The notes beneath the pieces are model-generated. The model was not told where the DNA came from. It saw only the letters and a list, made by a program, of their open reading frames with translations, and searched no databases. From Clostridia bacterium (GTDB lineage Bacteria > Bacillota > Clostridia > Oscillospirales > Acutalibacteraceae): a stretch of 35,803 nucleotides of DNA. Where the stretch lies: assembly GCA_017623315.1 (NCBI GenBank), contig JAGAPJ010000045.1, forward strand, positions 1-35,803, in the 5' to 3' direction. Numbering within the stretch: position 1 is the first letter of the stretch; each line of letters starts with the position of its first letter. A program made the translations under genes and the position numbers. Below, one piece after another: positions 1 to 6,808 of the stretch.

Positions 1-183
1 GGATATGATTTCGTATTCGTCTGTGGTGTTTTCAAGTGGGCGAACTATGATGGGAGATACAACGCCGTGTGCCTTAATGCTTTCGGCAAGGGCATCCATT
101 TCCTCGTTGTCTTGCACCTTGGAGGGGTGGTTCTCAAAAGGGTGTAATTTCTCGATAGAGATATTTTTCTGAGTATTTTTCAT
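1..183 (-). CDS. ParB/Spo0J-like N-terminal domain protein, cut by window edge
   Basis: Only the first 61 codons are present; the gene runs off the left edge. The N-terminus contains I-S-I-E-K-L-H-P-F-E-N-H-P, then a stretch with A-E-S-I-K-A-H-G-V-V-S-P-I-I-V-R-P. This is the usual start of the ParB/RepB/Spo0J nuclease-like (ParBc) domain, which in partition proteins binds CTP and loads onto centromere sites. Mobile elements often carry such a gene next to the relaxase. The ATG overlaps the relaxase stop as ATGA (180-183), so the two are probably translationally coupled in one minus-strand operon. The DNA-binding domain is outside the window, so partition versus another ParB-like role cannot be decided. 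Confidence 0.75.
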   Translation of the reverse strand, partial: MKNTQKNISIEKLHPFENHPSKVQDNEEMDALAESIKAHGVVSPIIVRPLENTTDEYEIIS

Positions 184-1553
184 CGTTCATAACCTCGTTC
201 TTTCTTTTTAATTAAATTATTTCGTTTCATTTCGATATTGCGCTCCTGCTCAAGAAGCTCGTGAATTTTCGGAATATGCTCCTCAATGCGTTTAGCAATA
301 TCCCTCTGCTTTCGCAGGGGTGTGATTTGTTTGGTAATTTCTTTCGCCTGCTCTTTCAAAGCGGCATCTTCTTCGGGTGTTTTTACACGGCGAATTTTCA
401 AGCGAATCGCATACCGTTCCTGCTCCAATTCTGAGATACGGGCAGATAAGTTCTCTTGAAATGACAAAAGCTCCTTGGGCGACTCAATGTGGTTGTCGCA
501 AAGGAGCTTGTATTCCTCGATATATTTATCTAACTTTTGTACCTCTGCCCGCATCATCGGAGAGAGTGGGCGGTTGTGCTTTTCTTCAATATTGTTGCCC
601 GTGCAAATTTTCAGCAATTCAATGAACAGCGCAAATAAAACTTGCACCGTATCCATACGTTCCAAACGCCGCCATTCGTATTCGATTATGAGCAGGGGTT
701 TACGCTTATACGGCGCATTATAAATGGTGGTTATAATTGGTCCGACTTGATTTTCAAGACACCGTTCCCGTATGCGCTCTTTGGTGTAGTTCTCACCCAA
801 ACTACTGATACGGATTGCCCGTTTCCAACCATCTGCAATAACGGAAGGATGCTCGTAATAAAAATCACGTTCAAAGCGATAACCGAGATTTTTCATACAA
901 TACTCGATTTCTTTGAAGCTGCCGCTGTTTGCAATCGCTTCATCCACGTCTCGCCGCAGTATATCCCGATGGGTGAGCTTACCGGACTTTTTTATCCAAT
1001 GCGCTTTCTTATTACCGTAAAAATGCGTAAACGGTATTACGGACTTTCCGTGTTCCTTGCAAATCGCATCGGAGATCTGTCGAAGTTCCACGTGGTCACG
1101 GATATGGTTTTCAAATTTCCTGCCCGTCTTAAAAGAAACGGAATTTATCACAAAATGATTGTGAATGTTATCCGTATTTAGATGGGTGGTGACGACGACC
1201 TCGTAATTTGCTCCCCACATCTGTTTTGCTGTTTCAATACCAATTTTGTGCGCTTCGGCAGGAGTGACTTCTTCTGCTACAAAACTCTGATACCCGTGAT
1301 AGGCAACGTTTCCGCTTAACTTTCCGTATCGCCGTTTGGTTGCCATCATACATTGATAGGCTCTCTGCTTCGGACAGTTAATTCCCGACACGTACATTGT
1401 TTGGTCGGTCTTTTGGTCGTTCTCCACGTAACGGAGCGCCGCCCACAAGTCCTCATCCAAGAACTTTTTATCGGTGGTTTTGTCGGGGTTCTCCGCATAG
1501 TCGATTACTTCCTTTAATCGGGATTTGACGGGCCAGAAGCCTGTACTTGCCAT
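180..1553 (-). CDS. MobA/VirD2-type relaxase of a mobilizable element
   Basis: A 457-residue protein of the Relaxase (MobA/VirD2) family, which nicks one strand at oriT and pilots it during conjugation. The metal-binding motif is at residues 124-140 (H-L-N-T-D-N-I-H-N-H-F-V-I-N-S-V), with the His cluster at 124, 131 and 133. Tyr19 in the segment V-I-D-Y-A-E-N-P-D-K-T is the likely catalytic tyrosine, by analogy with the I-x-Y-I-x-N-P-x-K-T pattern of these proteins. The C-terminal third is charged and probably coiled coil. The gene overlaps the end of the mobC-like gene by 40 bp. No coupling protein or type IV secretion genes are visible, so this part looks mobilizable rather than self-transmissible. 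Confidence 0.9.
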   Translation of the reverse strand: MASTGFWPVKSRLKEVIDYAENPDKTTDKKFLDEDLWAALRYVENDQKTDQTMYVSGINCPKQRAYQCMMATKRRYGKLSGNVAYHGYQSFVAEEVTPAEAHKIGIETAKQMWGANYEVVVTTHLNTDNIHNHFVINSVSFKTGRKFENHIRDHVELRQISDAICKEHGKSVIPFTHFYGNKKAHWIKKSGKLTHRDILRRDVDEAIANSGSFKEIEYCMKNLGYRFERDFYYEHPSVIADGWKRAIRISSLGENYTKERIRERCLENQVGPIITTIYNAPYKRKPLLIIEYEWRRLERMDTVQVLFALFIELLKICTGNNIEEKHNRPLSPMMRAEVQKLDKYIEEYKLLCDNHIESPKELLSFQENLSARISELEQERYAIRLKIRRVKTPEEDAALKEQAKEITKQITPLRKQRDIAKRIEEHIPKIHELLEQERNIEMKRNNLIKKKERGYER

Positions 1554-1879
1554 TGTGCCACCTCCCGTATGATTTCTTTTTTGCTCTGCTTAGGCGTATC
1601 TATGATTTCGGCATAGATATCATCAAAGAGCTTCAGCGCCGCCGCTTCGATTTCGGGAGATAAATCACGGTTGAGTAGTTCACTCAGTTTCTCGTTAAAA
1701 ACATAAAAGGCATCGGGAACAACTGCTTTCACAGCGTAACCCAATGCCCGTTTGCGGAGATATTCAGCTACGGGAATACCGCAGCGGTTGGCGAGTTCGG
1801 TGATCTTCTTTTTCTCTGTTGGAGATACCCGAAGATATAACCGACACGGCTTTTCTTTTGGGTTTCTATTCATATACAT
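1514..1879 (-). CDS. MobC-like relaxosome accessory protein
   Basis: A 121-residue protein just upstream of the relaxase and overlapping it by 40 bp. Residues 13-55 (L-Y-L-R-V-S-P-T-E-K-K-K-I ... G-I-P-V-A-E-Y-L-R-K-R-A-L-G) fit the ribbon-helix-helix-like N-terminal region of plasmid mobilization proteins of the MobC type, which bind oriT and help the relaxase melt and nick it. The upstream DNA (1880-2030) is rich in inverted repeats, as expected if the protein binds there. The short start M-Y-M-N-R-N-P-K is preceded by an AAGGT-type ribosome site on the minus strand. Family assignment is from pattern recognition only. Confidence 0.8.
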   Translation of the reverse strand: MYMNRNPKEKPCRLYLRVSPTEKKKITELANRCGIPVAEYLRKRALGYAVKAVVPDAFYVFNEKLSELLNRDLSPEIEAAALKLFDDIYAEIIDTPKQSKKEIIREVAQWQVQASGPSNPD

Positions 1880-1920
1880 ACCTTCTTTCTGTAATCGGGG
1901 TATTAGGGGTGTCCCCTAAA

Positions 1921-2050
1921 GGTGAACAGTAGGCGGAAACGCTTACTGTTTATTTGGAACTTGCCGTACAAGTTCCCTGCTTGTTACGGTGTAAGACACA
2001 CGCCTATGGGCGTATGCCTTCCATTCTCCGTGACTTGCACCGTGAGGGAG
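1921..2050. other. Candidate oriT with nested inverted repeats
   Basis: This gene-free stretch upstream of the mobC-like gene has three inverted repeats in a row. They are AACAGTAGGCG/CGCTTACTGTT with a GAAA loop (1925-1950, one mismatch), GGAACTTG/CAAGTTCC (1956-1976, perfect) and CACACGCC/GGCGTATG (1997-2016, one mismatch). They are followed by a mixed-base segment that could hold the nick site. Position next to mobC and relaxase genes plus this layout is typical of transfer origins, but I do not recognise a defined nic sequence. The rest, to 2232, holds no gene or signal I can support. Confidence 0.45.
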
Positions 2051-2232
2051 CGAAGCTCATACCGTTCTTGTCAGTGCAAATCCTTCAAAAGTTCTATTAT
2101 CTGCGGTATTGGCACCACATTTTATGTGAGTGCCGTCAATTTTTCGTAATAATGGAACCCTTGTATGGAGTGGTGGCAATTTCTTTTAGAAATGCCATCA
2201 CAGTACCGTCAAAAGCAGGGATAAGTGACACC

Positions 2233-2472
2233 TTAGAAGCTGTCAAGGAAATCGAGTACCGCTTCTTCAGTTTCGGTATTGTTTTCTTTTTCGGCGGGTG
2301 TTTGTGCAGAGGGTGTCTGCACAAACTGTAATAGACCGCCAAGAGGATTGATTTTTGCCGTTTCCTCTCGGATAGTGGCGATAACCCTTTCGAGGAAAGC
2401 ATCTTCGGCTGACACCTTTTCGGATAAATCCATAAATCCGCATATCTCAATAAACACTTTGATTTTGGATGC
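2233..2472 (-). pseudogene. Small acidic ORF, probably the 3' remnant of a truncated gene
   Basis: The frame is open from just after a stop at 2473-2475 to the stop at 2233. It could be started at GTG 2457 (74 residues) or at ATG 2433 (about 66 residues). The sequence has a helical middle (A-E-D-A-F-L-E-R-V-I-A-T-I-R-E-E) and an acidic tail ending L-D-F-L-D-S-F. It reads like the C-terminal part of an element-encoded protein in the same direction as mobC. No ribosome site is evident at either start. The region where its upstream part should lie is occupied by another truncated gene in the opposite direction, so I suspect a deletion junction. Function unknown. Confidence 0.45.
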
Positions 2473-3567
2473 TTAATATTTGCTTTAAATAATCTTTCGA
2501 GCAAGGGTAAAACTACTGCCGCAATGCTTTCGACCTCTATAATATCTAATCCAATATTTGACAGAGGACTTATTACGAACTTTAGCGGTACTTCTAATGC
2601 CGTACTAAACTTTGTTTCTCATAGCAACGGTCATACAGTTGTTTTGGATGAAGCAGGTACAGCAGAAGCACTACAATCTCGCAAATTACTATATCAAATG
2701 TGTAGCGGCAGAGAACGTAAAAGGCTAAATACTTCGGGCGAACTAAAAGAAACTGCAGAATTCAACTCTGCAATAATCGTAACGAGCGAACACAGTATAA
2801 TTGACAACTCGGTTCCAAATGGCATAAGAGCAAGAATATTTGAACTTACCGAAGCCCTTACCATAAGTGCTAAGCATAGCAATATTATCAAAACAACTAT
2901 CTTAAATAATTATGGCTTGTTGTATGATGACTTTATTAGCTATGTGATTGATACACCCGATAGAATAATAGAAGATTACAATATTTGTGTTGATAAGCTT
3001 AAAACCGAGTATAAAGGTTGTAAAGGTGAGCTTACCGACCGTATTCTCGAAAAGCTATCCGTAGTATATCTTACAGCTATATATGTCAACGATTGCTTTG
3101 GCTTGGAATTTTGCGAAGAACATATCAAGGATTACATATACACACTTGAAAACCGTATAAATACGGAAACTGACATAGCAGATAAAGCACTTGATTGTAT
3201 TTTGGATTATATCAGTCGTAATTCTTCCAAATTCATTAGAGCAAATATTAGCGATTATGAATCCTGTGTGGAAGGTAAAATAATCAAAGGCGGTAATTCT
3301 GTTGAAATATCAATACTAAAATCGGTTGCCGAAGCTCTACTTGCTAAAAATGGTTACGAGAGTATAAAAACCCTTGTTGAGAAATGGCGACAAAAACAAA
3401 TCTTGCTCTGCGAAAAAGACAGAGCATACAAAAGGGTTAAATGCGCCTTGTTAATTAAGAAAATCATTGAACAATTTTCTCTTGATTTAGGTAAAAAATA
3501 TCGCATTACTTCGAATATCAATATTGTTGAAGGTGAAGAAAAAACAATAGCGGTTAAAATCAAATAA
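2428..3567 (+). pseudogene. 5'-truncated DUF927-type ATPase/helicase remnant
   Basis: The frame is open from 2428. The first ATG (2524) lies inside the domain, so it is not a natural start. Codons just before it give S-S-K-G-K-T-T-A-A-M-L, a degraded Walker A loop (families of this type usually show S-S-x-G-K-T-T). Downstream there is F-S-G-T-S-N-A, the Walker B-like V-V-L-D-E-A, the segment S-G-R-E-R-K-R-L-N, and I-I-V-T-S-E-H-S with a sensor-like position. This matches the ATPase part of DUF927 proteins found in mobile elements and phages beside primase functions. Everything N-terminal to the P-loop is missing. A C-terminal ~150-residue region is retained to a normal stop. Probably non-functional debris inside the element. 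Confidence 0.7.
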
Positions 3568-3703
3568 ACTGTAAATCGTATTTGTAGTAAGACGGTACTT
3601 AATGTATGCGTTTTATGGTACTGTAGAAAATAGGTGCGTTGATATAGCGTTCTACGACTCCGAGTTTCTCGGAACTATACACCAATAAAGGTGTTGAGTT
3701 GTA

Positions 3704-3874
3704 ATGCAACTCTTGAAAATTCAAATAACTAAACAAAGAGGGAAAAGCCCTTATATTGACTATTGTAATGATGAAATAAAGTGCTTACAGCAAAGCGATA
3801 TCGCCGATAATGATTGGCTCGAATTTTTAAAGCCAATGGCTGATTATATAGCACAAGAATTATTTATTAAATGA
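3704..3874 (+). CDS. 56-residue hypothetical protein of the mobile element
   Basis: A short frame starting M-Q-L-L-K-I-Q-I-T-K-Q-R-G-K and ending A-Q-E-L-F-I-K. A possible AAAGGTG ribosome site lies about 14 bases upstream, somewhat far. The N-terminus reads like a beta strand followed by a basic turn, and the C-terminus like an amphipathic helix with W41. A strong hairpin terminator follows at 3888-3916, and the recombinase gene lies after that. Small ORFs often precede serine recombinases and may act as regulators, but nothing in this protein proves a function. Confidence 0.45.
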   Translation: MQLLKIQITKQRGKSPYIDYCNDEIKCLQQSDIADNDWLEFLKPMADYIAQELFIK

Positions 3875-3887
3875 TGACGAAAACTAC

Positions 3888-3923
3888 GGGCTTGGTGGCA
3901 TAACTGCACCAAGCCCTATTTTA
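3888..3923 (+). terminator. Rho-independent terminator upstream of recombinase
   Basis: A perfect 10-bp stem (GGGCTTGGTG 3888-3897 with CACCAAGCCC 3907-3916) has a 9-base loop and is followed by TATTTT. It separates the 56-residue ORF from the recombinase gene, which would therefore need its own promoter in the AT-rich 3920-3960 segment. Confidence 0.75.
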
Positions 3924-3966
3924 AAAATATATTATTTTTTTGATACTAAAGAAAGGAATTTAAACA

Positions 3967-5757
3967 ATGTTAGAAAATAAGATTAAAGCAGTTGGTTATT
4001 GTAGGTTCAGTAGCGACCACCAAAAAGAACTAAGCATTGAGGCTCAACAGCGAGCTATACAAAACTATGCCGATAATAACGGATATGAAATAGTTGAATG
4101 GTATATTGACCGAGCTGTTTCGGGACAGACAGTAAATAGACCTGATTTTCAAAGGCTGTGCCGACAAATTAAAAGTAATGATTGTAATTTTAGTGCAGTT
4201 ATAGTACATAAGCTTGACCGTTTTTCAAGAAATGTAGTAGACACATTTCAATATCAACAGTTCTTCTCGGATAATTATATCGAGCTTGTTTCTGTAGAAG
4301 AAAACTTCAATGGAGATGATTTTATATTAGGACTTAACGCCTTGTTAAATCAGCGTTATGTTCAAAATCTTTCTAAAGAGGTTATGAAAGGAATGAAAGA
4401 GAGAGCACATAAATCTCTTTTTAATGGTGGTAATGCACCATTGGGTTATAAAATAGTTGATGATAAGTACGAGATTGAAGAGGCAGAGGCGGTTATAGTT
4501 AGGGCAATATTCCAAATGGCTGCTGATGGATATGGTTACAATTCTATAATTCAAGAACTTAATCGTAAAGGCTATCGCACAAGAAAGGGCAATACATTCG
4601 GTAAAAATTCTTGCTATGACCTTTTAAGAAATGAGAAGTACAAGGGCGTGTACACCTTTAACAAAGCCGCAAAACGAAATAGTAAGCGAAAGCGTAATAT
4701 GCACAAATATAAAGATGAAAGCGAAATTATCCGTATTGAGAACGCTATTCCTGCAATAGTATCTCCTGAATTGTGGGAAAGGGCTAACGCTTCAAGAAGA
4801 TTAACAGCCAAAACATCCACAAATGCAAAATTTCCTTATCTATTATCAGGACTTGTATATTGCGGCGAATGCGGATGTAAAATGCACGGAAATCATAGAA
4901 AATACGGTGAGAGTGGCTATAACACCTATAAATGCAACAAACAAGCTAACAAGTTGACTTGCGACAGTAGAGAAGTTCGTGCTGATGTACTTGAAGAATT
5001 TGTAATAGACAATCTTATAAAGTTCTTTTTCGGTGAGGGAGTGGTAGAGCAGATAACTAAGCAAATCAATGAGAAAATAAGAGAAAAACTTTCTACAGAT
5101 AGCGAGAGCGTAACACTCGCTAAAAATGCTCTGCATGGGCTGAAACTTGCAAGAGGTAATCTCATAGACGCAATGTCCAAAATTGGCTACAATGAAGCAC
5201 TTTCCGAAAAACTGACAGCAATAGAAAAGCAGATAGCAGAAAACGAAACACTCATAGCCACAGAGGAGAGCAGAAAGACCGAACTAACAGTAACAGAAGC
5301 ACAGGTCAAGGTTAAAATTACAGAACTCAAGAAAGCACTTCAAAACCCACAGCATATAGACAAGACAAAACTATTACTCAGAGAATATATTGAAAGAATA
5401 ACTGTTTATAATAATAAAATTGAGCTAACCGTCAAGGTTAGCTTTTTCTTTACTTTGGATGATGGAAATTTGGTGGATTTCGATTATAACCATACGATTT
5501 TGGAAGATAGATTGCTTATGGAAAACAGCCGAAGCCGATTGTCGAACAACTCCCGAAAAGCATTGGTTCATAGAAATTTGCTCGTTTTCGGGGGTGTTGG
5601 TGTCGATACCGAAAAAAGAAGAACTCCCGACCTATATACAGTCGGAAGTTCAGTGGTGCCGGTGGCCGGACTCGAACCGGCACGCTGTCGCCAGCGGTGG
5701 ATTTTGAGTCCACTACGTCTGCCAATTCCATCACACCGGCAAATTTGTTTGACCTAG
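3967..5757 (+). CDS. Large serine recombinase (site-specific integrase)
   Basis: The open frame is 596 residues, with AAAGAAAGGAA upstream of the ATG. The resolvase catalytic domain (about 1-150) has Y-C-R-F-S-S-D-H-Q with the likely nucleophile Ser15, and V-H-K-L-D-R-F-S-R-N. The Recombinase domain follows (about 160-270), then the zinc ribbon Y-C-G-E-C-G-C-K-M-H with later Cys residues, and a coiled coil at about 380-460. These are hallmarks of large serine recombinases that integrate and excise mobile elements. The recognisable family sequence ends near residue 510. The last ~80 residues are encoded over the antisense strand of the tRNA-Leu terminator and the tRNA itself, which suggests the native stop was lost or replaced at the element-chromosome junction. 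Confidence 0.9.
   Translation: MLENKIKAVGYCRFSSDHQKELSIEAQQRAIQNYADNNGYEIVEWYIDRAVSGQTVNRPDFQRLCRQIKSNDCNFSAVIVHKLDRFSRNVVDTFQYQQFFSDNYIELVSVEENFNGDDFILGLNALLNQRYVQNLSKEVMKGMKERAHKSLFNGGNAPLGYKIVDDKYEIEEAEAVIVRAIFQMAADGYGYNSIIQELNRKGYRTRKGNTFGKNSCYDLLRNEKYKGVYTFNKAAKRNSKRKRNMHKYKDESEIIRIENAIPAIVSPELWERANASRRLTAKTSTNAKFPYLLSGLVYCGECGCKMHGNHRKYGESGYNTYKCNKQANKLTCDSREVRADVLEEFVIDNLIKFFFGEGVVEQITKQINEKIREKLSTDSESVTLAKNALHGLKLARGNLIDAMSKIGYNEALSEKLTAIEKQIAENETLIATEESRKTELTVTEAQVKVKITELKKALQNPQHIDKTKLLLREYIERITVYNNKIELTVKVSFFFTLDDGNLVDFDYNHTILEDRLLMENSRSRLSNNSRKALVHRNLLVFGGVGVDTEKRRTPDLYTVGSSVVPVAGLEPARCRQRWILSPLRLPIPSHRQICLT
5611..5651 (-). terminator. Terminator of the tRNA-Leu gene
   Basis: On the minus strand, GAACTTCCGAC (5651-5641) pairs with GTCGGGAGTTC (5631-5621) with one mismatch, and a T-rich run (TTCTTCTTTTTT) follows. 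It lies 3 bases beyond the encoded CCA of the tRNA. Confidence 0.75.
5654..5740 (-). tRNA. tRNA-Leu (anticodon CAA), CCA encoded
   Basis: The minus strand reads GCCGGTG at 5740-5734 and pairs perfectly with CACCGGC at 5664-5658, followed by discriminator A and an encoded CCA (5656-5654). The T arm contains GGTTCGAGTCC, the anticodon loop is CTCAAAA (anticodon CAA, leucine UUG codons), and a variable-arm stem of class II type is present. The promoter, terminator and encoded CCA look intact. The recombinase frame on the other strand reads straight through this gene, giving the tell-tale tRNA-shadow peptide G-L-E-P-A-R. Confidence 0.95.
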
Positions 5758-5759
5758 CT

Positions 5760-5788
5760 ATTATACATTATATATTATATAAAATCAA
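5760..5788 (-). promoter_or_regulatory. tRNA-Leu promoter
   Basis: On the minus strand there is a -35 TTGATT (5788-5783), a 17-base spacer and a consensus -10 TATAAT (5765-5760), about 20 bases upstream of the mature tRNA 5' end. This shows that DNA up to at least 5788 is resident chromosome, so the phage boundary lies to its right. Confidence 0.8.
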
Positions 5789-5845
5789 GTGTTTTTTAAC
5801 CGAAAATATAAGAAAATTTATATTTTTAATAAAAGTGGGAAAAAA

Positions 5846-5905
5846 TCATCGAATAGAAATTTCTTTAACATAGTAAGATATGTTTTAAAAATTTCTATTC
5901 GATGA
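5846..5905. repeat. 17-bp perfect inverted repeat around a 26-base imperfect palindrome
   Basis: TCATCGAATAGAAATTT (5846-5862) is repeated inverted at 5889-5905. The spacer 5863-5888 is itself a rough palindrome (TTTAACATA ... TATGTTTTAA). Read on the minus strand, CTATGTTAAAG (5873-5863) resembles the XerD arm of bacterial dif sites (TTATGTTAAAT in E. coli). There is no ORF here. It could be a recombination site, an operator or a structured RNA. The surrounding stretch 5789-5950 is AT-rich and shows nothing else. Confidence 0.5.
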
Positions 5906-5955
5906 AGAAAATATAATAATTGAGTTAAAAGCGTTAAAAATATTAAAATAGTGTA

Positions 5956-5984
5956 TACACAATTAAATATTATTTATGTATAAT
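5956..5984 (+). promoter_or_regulatory. Possible promoter reading into the prophage
   Basis: A perfect -10 TATAAT (5979-5984) lies 17 bases after a weak -35 TACACA (5956-5961). It points at the first phage genes but must pass two hairpins (6011-6053 and 6057-6094) first. Whether it is host or phage DNA depends on the attL position. Confidence 0.35.
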
Positions 5985-6010
5985 GATTTACATAGAAATG
6001 TGCCTGAAAT

Positions 6011-6053
6011 GGGGTTTATAGCTTGTATTTTCAAAAAAACTGTATAAAACCCC
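6011..6053 (+). other. Stem-loop GGGGTTTATA / TATAAAACCCC
   Basis: The inverted repeat 6011-6020 with 6043-6053 (one bulged base) encloses a 22-base loop. It lies directly before the stronger hairpin at 6057-6094, so the pair could act as an attenuator or leader structure. No T-run follows directly. Confidence 0.4.
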
Positions 6054-6056
6054 TTC

Positions 6057-6102
6057 CCCCAATTATACAAAATATTCATTTTGTATAATTGGGGCTTTTT
6101 TT
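6057..6102 (+). terminator. Very strong hairpin with T-run at the left prophage end
   Basis: A 17-bp perfect stem (CCCCAATTATACAAAAT 6057-6073 with 6078-6094) and a 4-base loop ATTC are followed by C and seven T. In form this is a Rho-independent terminator. Its right half contains the 18-bp sequence repeated at 11234-11251, so the hairpin overlaps the proposed attL site. Confidence 0.7.
6062..6090 (+). other. Candidate attL (Xer-type) of the microvirus prophage
   Basis: The layout is an 11-base arm (6062-6072), the centre TATTCA (6073-6078) and the arm TTTTGTATAAT (6079-6089). This is the 11-6-11 layout of sites used by XerC/XerD tyrosine recombinases. Centre, right arm and one more base are repeated exactly at 11234-11251, while the left arms differ, as expected when attP and attB share only the centre and one arm. 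The conserved arm matches the XerD arm of typical Firmicutes dif (TTATGTAAACT) at 8 of 11 positions. The site also forms part of a terminator-like hairpin, which weakens the call. Confidence 0.45.
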
Positions 6103-6134
6103 ATGTCTTTTTCTTCTTTAGGAGGTGTTTAAAA

Positions 6135-6203
6135 TTGTTTTTATCCTTGATAGCAATTTTTATTGTTATCTGTTTTTTTATTGTTATTTATTCATTTTGT
6201 TAA
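6135..6203 (+). CDS. 22-residue hydrophobic membrane peptide (phage)
   Basis: A TTG start lies 7 bases after a strong AGGAGGTG site. The peptide begins M-F-L-S-L-I-A-I-F-I-V-I and ends Y-S-F-C, so it is nearly all one transmembrane helix. Its stop overlaps the ribosome site of the next gene (TAAGGAGGTG), a sign of real, coupled translation. There is no core gokushovirus homologue known to me. A role in the membrane, for example in lysis, is only a guess. Confidence 0.55.
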   Translation: MFLSLIAIFIVICFFIVIYSFC

Positions 6204-6215
6204 GGAGGTGTTTTA

Positions 6216-6335
6216 ATGTCTTATCGGGAAACTACACATAGAAATCTTGACCATAAGATTTTCCACCATACAGCTAAGGTTACTAAAAAAATTAATGTTT
6301 CGCCTAAGCAAATGCGTGGAGGTATTCGTTTATGA
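6216..6335 (+). CDS. Small basic gokushovirus protein ending M-R-G-G-I-R-L
   Basis: A 39-residue basic protein with TAAGGAGGTG eight bases... upstream of the ATG and a stop overlapping the next start (ATGA). It is rich in Lys, Arg and His and ends P-K-Q-M-R-G-G-I-R-L. A short basic protein with a C-terminal R-G-G-[IFT]-R-L-like end is a recurring gene in gokushoviruses and is thought to help DNA condensation or packaging, like the J protein of phiX174. The assignment rests on composition, size, place and the C-terminal motif. Confidence 0.7.
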   Translation: MSYRETTHRNLDHKIFHHTAKVTKKINVSPKQMRGGIRL

Positions 6336-6565
6336 GACCTGTTTTTATTTTTCTTATTTTCATTATCGCTTTTAATGTTTATTTCTATTTTGACATTGTA
6401 TCCGATTTCTTTTTTACTCACGGAATTATTAAGTTTATTAAGAAGTTTTTGAAACAAGTCAATTATAGAAAGCTTCATAATTTTTTGTGCAGCGTTTTTA
6501 AGAGTGATAAAGTACGTGATTTTTTTTCTAAAGTATATAATAAAATTTTAAATTTTTTGAAATGA
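6332..6565 (+). CDS. 77-residue membrane protein with basic helices (phage)
   Basis: The gene starts inside the stop of the preceding one (ATGA). Residues 4-20 form a hydrophobic segment (V-F-I-F-L-I-F-I-I-A-F). The rest is strongly basic and amphipathic, with repeated F-x-x-K-x-x-x-K-F-L-K patterns. The layout, one N-terminal membrane anchor and a cationic helical tail, resembles small membrane-active lysis proteins in general, but I recognise no family. It is unusual for the compact gokushovirus genome and a candidate for host-specific function in a Gram-positive cell. Confidence 0.65.
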   Translation: MRPVFIFLIFIIAFNVYFYFDIVSDFFFTHGIIKFIKKFLKQVNYRKLHNFLCSVFKSDKVRDFFSKVYNKILNFLK

Positions 6566-6574
6566 GGTTTTTCT

Positions 6575-6808
6575 ATGCCGTTAAAAATGTATTCTTTTTA
6601 TGATTCAGTATCTAAGCAATCCGTTTGTATTAACTTTTACCGTGATGACCATGAAGCTCAGCGTGAAGCTTTGCATATTTTGGAGTCTATTCCTGAATAT
6701 AAGCGTAAAGACATAAAAGTTTTCTATATCGGTACTTTCAATACTGAAACTCTTGTCATTGAACCTAATGAGCCTTACCTTTGTTTTAGCTTGGAGGATG
6801 ATGCATAA
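6575..6808 (+). CDS. Gokushovirus VP5-like non-structural protein
   Basis: A 77-residue protein with GAGGT seven bases before the ATG. The segment M-Y-S-F-Y-D-S-V-S-K-Q near the start, and V-F-Y-I-G-T-F-N-T-E-T near residue 50, match the pattern of the gokushovirus ORF5/VP5 family (Y-S-V-Y-D-x-K ... Y-x-I-G-x-F-D). That family is a small non-structural protein thought to act in ssDNA synthesis or DNA binding. Its place directly before VP3 fits the conserved VP5-VP3-VP1-VP2 order. The stop TAA overlaps the VP3 ATG (TAATG, 6806-6810). Confidence 0.75.
   Translation: MPLKMYSFYDSVSKQSVCINFYRDDHEAQREALHILESIPEYKRKDIKVFYIGTFNTETLVIEPNEPYLCFSLEDDA

Noticed and set aside
642..1181. Plus-strand frame of 179 codons
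   Set aside because: Shadow of the relaxase gene; no ribosome site and no family features.
2136..2504. Minus-strand frame of 122 codons
   Set aside because: Overlaps the better-supported acidic ORF in another frame, with biased, low-complexity composition and no ribosome site.
5846..5905. CRISPR repeat or IS terminal repeat
   Set aside because: Only one inverted pair, no further copies, no transposase nearby.
6187..6200. Third partial copy of the end repeat (TTTATTCATTTTGT)
   Set aside because: It lies inside the 22-residue peptide gene and lacks the rest of the arm; a 14-base match is expected by chance in such AT-rich DNA.
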